Below, piece by piece: positions 12,703 to 15,081 of a stretch of 15,081 bases of DNA (within the stretch, counting starts at the first letter, position 1; every line of letters begins with the position of its first letter). The position numbers and the translations under genes were made by a program. The notes below the pieces were generated by a model that was not told where the DNA came from, made no database searches, and was given only the letters and a program-made list of their open reading frames with translations. Source of the stretch: Candidatus Nealsoniibacteriota bacterium (GTDB taxonomy: Bacteria > Patescibacteriota > Minisyncoccia > Minisyncoccales > MHMH01); assembly GCA_016186525.1 (NCBI GenBank), contig JACPLM010000034.1, positions 1 through 15,081 of the forward strand. The letters run 5' to 3'.

Positions 12703-13050
12703 TTAAGATTTAGCTTGTTCCGCTATTTTCTTAAAAATTTCAGGATGATTTTGGGCTAATTGCGATAAGACTTTTCTATCCAGCTCTATCTTATTTTTCT
12801 TCAATCCGTAAATGAATTTGCTGTAAGTTAGGCCGTCTTCTCTGCAGGCGGCATTAATTTGAAGCTGCCAGAGCTTTCTCATATCCCTTTTTTTTCTTTT
12901 GCGTCCATGGAAAGCGTGCGCCATGGCGTGGCGCAAGGCGTCTTTAGCCAGCTTAAACCTATTTTTCCTGCCCCAACGGAAACCTTTAGTTTGCTGAAAA
13001 AGCCTTTTTCTTTTTTTGCGGACCGTTTTTCCTCGTTTTATTCTAACCAT
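12703..13050 (-). CDS. rplT: 50S ribosomal protein L20
   Basis: This 115-residue protein is a normal-length L20. The signature includes the start MVRIKRG, RRKRLFQQTKGFRWGRKN-type basic segment (about 12-31), and DMRKLWQLQINAACREDGLTYSKFIYGLKKNKIELDRKVLSQLA. It binds 23S rRNA early in large-subunit assembly. It is the last gene of the leftward translation cluster, 6 nt after rpmI, and is followed by the bidirectional terminator. No Shine-Dalgarno site is visible before its ATG. In other bacteria L20 represses its own operon by binding the mRNA; I could not confirm such a structure here. Confidence 0.97.
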   Translation of the reverse strand: MVRIKRGKTVRKKRKRLFQQTKGFRWGRKNRFKLAKDALRHAMAHAFHGRKRKKRDMRKLWQLQINAACREDGLTYSKFIYGLKKNKIELDRKVLSQLAQNHPEIFKKIAEQAKS

Positions 13051-13056
13051 ATAATT

Positions 13057-13245
13057 TTAATAGGATAACAACCTTTTAATTTTTTTAATTTCTGACTTTG
13101 AAACCTCAATCCATTTCCGTCCGGCTCTTTTTCTTTTTCCTGTTTTTTTAGCAAGAGAATGGTCCTGTCCCGAAAGCCGGCGGAGTATTTTGCCGTTCTT
13201 TGTAATTTTGAAGCGTTTTGTAATTGATTTGCGTATTTTTCCCAT
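13057..13245 (-). CDS. rpmI: 50S ribosomal protein L35
   Basis: This 62-residue basic protein has the L35 pattern: K-I-R-K-S-I-T-K-R-F-K-I-T-K-N-G-K-I-L-R-R, followed by GQDHSLAKKTGKRKRAGRKWIEVS, and a short C-terminal helix. The first residues are KIRKSITKRF where many L35 proteins have KxKTHKGAAKRF. It lies between infC (10 nt) and rplT (6 nt), the classical infC-rpmI-rplT order. The A/T-rich leader ATAAATATT before ATG has no Shine-Dalgarno site. Confidence 0.95.
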   Translation of the reverse strand: MGKIRKSITKRFKITKNGKILRRLSGQDHSLAKKTGKRKRAGRKWIEVSKSEIKKIKRLLSY

Positions 13246-13255
13246 AATATTTATA

Positions 13256-13762
13256 TTATTTTTTAGCGATAATCATTGAAAATCCTCGAGGGTCCCTTTT
13301 TAATTCCCTTTCGATTTTGTAAGGGATGAGAACCTGCAATAATTCCAAGAATTTTTTTATCTTCTCTTTGGCAAATTCCCCCAGCGCCTTCTCTCTCCCT
13401 TTTAACCTCATTTCGATTATAACCCTGTCCCCCTCTTTGAAAAATTTTTCTGCCTGCTGAGCCCTGACATTTAAATCATGCGAAGCCATATTGAAGCCGA
13501 GCCGTATTCCCTTTATCCCGCCTCCCTTGGCTTTTGCCCCTTTTTCTTTTTTCTTCAACTGATAAAGATATTTCCCAAAATCCATTATTTTGCAAACAGG
13601 AGGATCAACTTTTTCAGTAACTTGGATTAAGTCCAAACCGCGCTCTTGGGCCATTTGGATGGCCGCTTCCAAAGGAACCAGCCCCGCTTGTTTTCCGGTT
13701 TCGTCTACCAATCTAACTTCTTTCGCCCTTATTTGCCTATTAATTAATGGTTGGCTATTCAA
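13256..13762 (-). CDS. infC: Translation initiation factor IF-3
   Basis: This 168-residue protein is a standard IF-3. The N-domain has INRQIRAKEVRLVDETGKQAG and EAAIQMAQERGLDLIQV, the linker is lysine-rich (KKKEKGAKAKGGG), and the C-domain has LGFNMASHDLNVRAQQAEKFF and VIIEMRLKGRE. IF-3 binds the 30S subunit and checks start codons. No ATG lies in frame before residue about 36, so the start must be a non-AUG codon: TTG 13762 is used here, and ATT a few codons later is possible. Classical infC genes also use a rare start, by which IF-3 represses itself. The gene starts 22 nt after the tmRNA 3' end. Confidence 0.94.
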   Translation of the reverse strand: MNSQPLINRQIRAKEVRLVDETGKQAGLVPLEAAIQMAQERGLDLIQVTEKVDPPVCKIMDFGKYLYQLKKKEKGAKAKGGGIKGIRLGFNMASHDLNVRAQQAEKFFKEGDRVIIEMRLKGREKALGEFAKEKIKKFLELLQVLIPYKIERELKRDPRGFSMIIAKK

Positions 13763-13784
13763 GGTTATATAATTTTAGTTGCTG

Positions 13785-14112
13785 TGGAGGTGCGGGGTGT
13801 TGAACCCCGATCCAGAAATTTTGCCGGAGATCGTCTACAAATTTAGTCTGTTTTGCCATTCGGAATAGGGGATATAAAGCAGACAAAATTCCCTTATTCC
13901 TAGTCCCTGAATTTTTAATAACCGCTTGGGACAAAGACAGTTATCTATCTCGAGAAATATAACACCCGATTTCTTCTATCGAGAATTAAAGATTCGGATG
14001 GCCCAGCTTAAGCGTTAGCGTAAGCTAGAGCGGGTTGTTTAAATAAGTTGGCGCTTATTTTTATTTTATTTGCTGATCTCGGCTCATACTCCTGTCGAAG
14101 CAATTCACCCCC
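13785..14112 (-). ncRNA. ssrA: Transfer-messenger RNA (tmRNA)
   Basis: This 328-nt leftward RNA frees stalled ribosomes together with SmpB. The acceptor GGGGGTG (14112-14106) pairs with CACCTCC (13792-13786), and the discriminator is A13785; CCA is not encoded. The 5' part has the TTCGAC element after GAATTGC. The T arm is CGGGG-TTCAACA-CCCCG. The segment AATAAGC-GCC aligns with the E. coli resume site AATAGTC-GCA. A pseudoknot near the 3' half is supported by GGAATA (13895-13900)/TATTCC (13862-13867) and GTCTG (13880-13884)/CAGAC (13846-13850). Its first 8 nt overlap the end of smpB. It must be cut out of an mRNA or have its own promoter inside smpB. Confidence 0.95.
14008..14052 (-). other. 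tmRNA tag reading frame
   Basis: Starting at the resume codon GCC (14052-14050), the frame reads ANLFKQPALAYANA and stops at TAA (14010-14008). The stop and last codons lie in a helix formed by AGCTTA and TAAGCT, as in P5 of other tmRNAs. The end is ANA, not the usual LAA or similar. Confidence 0.75.
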
Positions 14113-14554
14113 TCGCTTTTAACTCCATCTCTATTTCTCTTTTGATGTCTCTTTCTTTTAATAATTCTTTCTTGCTCGCTTTTTGCCTGCCTTTTGCTAA
14201 TCCAAATTCCAGCTTAATTTTACCTTTCTTAGTATACACCCTTAAGGGTAGCAAAGTCAAGTGCTTCTCTTGGGATTTGCCTATAAGATAGTTGATTTCT
14301 GATTTGTTTAAAAGGAGTTTTCGGAGGCGGGTGGAGTCATAATCGGGCGGCGCATTTTTTGGCTGATATGGCGGGATATCGGCATTAAGCAAAAAAGCCT
14401 CCCCCGATTTCAAGACCACATAAGAGCCGGCTAGATTTATTCTTCCGGACTTGATTGATTTAACCTCTTGGCCGGTTAAAACCATTCCAGCTTCAAATTT
14501 TTCCAGTATATCGTAATTAAAATACGCTTTTTTATTTTCGGCGAATGTTTTCAC
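14105..14554 (-). CDS. smpB: SsrA-binding protein SmpB
   Basis: This 149-residue protein has the SmpB core: NKKAYFNYDILEKFEAGMVL then TGQEVKSIKSGRINLAGSYV, LLNADIPPYQ, and KIKLEFGLAKGRQKASKKEL, with a basic helical C-terminal tail that enters the mRNA channel of the ribosome. The usual G-K-K-x-Y-D-K-R segment is GRQKASKKE here. The start is GTG 14554 because family members begin a few residues before N-K-K/R-A-Y/R, and an extended -10 ends 6 nt upstream, predicting a leaderless message. The last codons (GCG-AGG-GGG-TGA) run into the tmRNA acceptor stem, so the stop codon is part of ssrA. Confidence 0.96.
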   Translation of the reverse strand: MKTFAENKKAYFNYDILEKFEAGMVLTGQEVKSIKSGRINLAGSYVVLKSGEAFLLNADIPPYQPKNAPPDYDSTRLRKLLLNKSEINYLIGKSQEKHLTLLPLRVYTKKGKIKLEFGLAKGRQKASKKELLKERDIKREIEMELKARG

Positions 14555-14560
14555 AATTTC

Positions 14561-14569
14561 AGTTTAACA
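14561..14569 (-). promoter_or_regulatory. Extended -10 promoter of smpB
   Basis: On the minus strand TG-T-TAAACT is an extended -10 element ending 6 nt before GTG 14554. Transcription should begin at about the start codon. It would drive smpB, ssrA and perhaps the whole infC-rplT run. Confidence 0.5.
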
Positions 14570-14600
14570 CATTTTATCTTAAAAAAATAATAAATATAGC

Positions 14601-14629
14601 TTGAGACGGAGGTTTAAAGGGTGTAAACT
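14601..14629 (+). promoter_or_regulatory. Promoter of argS, predicted leaderless
   Basis: TTGAGA (14601-14606), a spacer of 17 nt and TAAACT (14624-14629) form a good sigma70-type promoter. ATG 14637 is 7 nt after the -10, so the mRNA would begin at or one base before the start codon. It is divergent from the smpB promoter. Confidence 0.6.
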
Positions 14630-14636
14630 AAAAAGT

Positions 14637-15081
14637 ATGATAAGGCAAGAAATAACGGAGTTATTAAAAAGAGCCATTAAGGACTCTGGTTTTAAGGTAG
14701 CAGAGGCGGTTGTTGCGCATCCCGAAAATGCAGAATTCGGCGATTATGCTGCGAGCGTTGCCCTGCAGATTGCAAAAATTTCTGGCATGAGGCCAAAAGA
14801 AATAGCAGAAATACTAAAATCAAAAATTTCCGCCTATGCCAAAGATGAGGCGGACAAGCAAAATTTATTTGAAAAAATTGAAGTGGCAGAGCCCGGTTTT
14901 ATTAATTTTTTTATTTCCAAAGAATATTTGCAGAATCAAGTTGGAGAAATTTTAGAACAAAAAGAAAAGTTCGGCCAGCTTAAAATAGGGGAAGATAAAA
15001 AAATTAATATTGAATCTGTCTCGGCAAATCCCACTGGCCAGCTGCACATCGGCAACGGCCGAAATGCTTTTGCCGGAGAGG
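14637..15081 (+). CDS. argS: Arginyl-tRNA synthetase, N-terminal part (runs off the window)
   Basis: The first 148 codons are present. The N-terminal additional domain shows the pattern PENAEFGDYAASVALQIAK, then EVAEPGFINFFIS, followed by the class I signature region VSANPTGQLHIGNGRNAFAGE. These match ArgRS, in which the HIGH motif is preceded by S-x-N-P-T-G. Here the motif is HIGN, a variant of HIGH. The enzyme loads arginine on tRNA-Arg, one copy of which (CCG) lies at the other end of this window. The start ATG is set by the promoter spacing; no Shine-Dalgarno site is present. The gene is divergent from smpB with an 82-nt gap. Confidence 0.93.
   Translation, partial: MIRQEITELLKRAIKDSGFKVAEAVVAHPENAEFGDYAASVALQIAKISGMRPKEIAEILKSKISAYAKDEADKQNLFEKIEVAEPGFINFFISKEYLQNQVGEILEQKEKFGQLKIGEDKKINIESVSANPTGQLHIGNGRNAFAGE

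Noticed and set aside
13763..13777. TAAAAT/TATATAAC sequence before infC as a promoter
   Set aside because: The region is A/T-rich, no -35 fits, and the hexamer spacing to TTG 13762 is ambiguous.
14070..14291. Plus-strand frame opposite smpB and the tmRNA 5' end
   Set aside because: It is antisense to a certain SmpB gene and to tmRNA, with no family match.
1..15081. CRISPR array, transposase, integrase, phage or toxin-antitoxin genes
   Set aside because: None was found on either strand; repeats seen are single palindromes or a short tandem repeat, not regularly spaced arrays.

Overview
The window looks like a chromosomal segment of a Patescibacteria/CPR bacterium, probably of the Parcubacteria type. 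The reasons are compact gene spacing, few Shine-Dalgarno sites, a tRNA and a tmRNA without encoded CCA, an arginyl-tRNA synthetase with an HIGN version of the HIGH motif, and gene types common in that radiation (translation-factor-like protein, EndoQ, PolX, flippase-like protein, small membrane proteins). TGA is a stop codon (smpB) and is not seen inside the frames, so the code is 11, not the Gracilibacteria code 25. The lineage call is inference; no rRNA is present.

Layout. 1-183 (-) is the 5' part of an unknown gene. 258-300 is a large nested palindrome. 311-383 is tRNA-Arg(CCG). 416-3474 (+) is a run of LOG-like protein, EF-Tu-domain-2-like protein, MgtC/SapB protein, two small membrane proteins and an amino acid permease, closed by a hairpin terminator. 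3548-6762 (+) holds endonuclease Q, an Mth938-like protein, a MEMO-family protein and a membrane-anchored putative alpha/beta hydrolase. A convergent small membrane protein gene lies at 6770-6964 (-). 7066-12665 (+) holds a DUF1858-type redox protein, a flippase-like protein, a half-size MFS protein, a 159-bp inverted-repeat element, PolX, a Nudix hydrolase and PurF, closed by a bidirectional terminator. 12703-14554 (-) is a translation cluster read smpB, ssrA (tmRNA), infC, rpmI, rplT. argS starts divergently at 14637 and runs off the window.

How the parts fit. The minus cluster joins ribosome rescue (SmpB and tmRNA) to initiation factor 3 and ribosomal proteins L35 and L20. The smpB stop codon lies inside the tmRNA acceptor stem, so tmRNA processing and an intact smpB message compete for one transcript. 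EndoQ and PolX are both PHP-domain enzymes able to act on damaged bases or gaps, and EndoQ ends in a clamp-motif-like QNTLF.

Two themes stand out. First, at least four unrelated palindromic repeats occur (258-300, 5501-5531, 8912-9070, 11024-11043), two of them inside coding sequence and translated through. Second, six genes have a -10 hexamer ending 6-8 nt before the start codon, which predicts leaderless mRNAs; only purF, the small membrane gene and the 5' partial gene have clear Shine-Dalgarno sites. I found no CRISPR array, transposase, phage gene or defence island.
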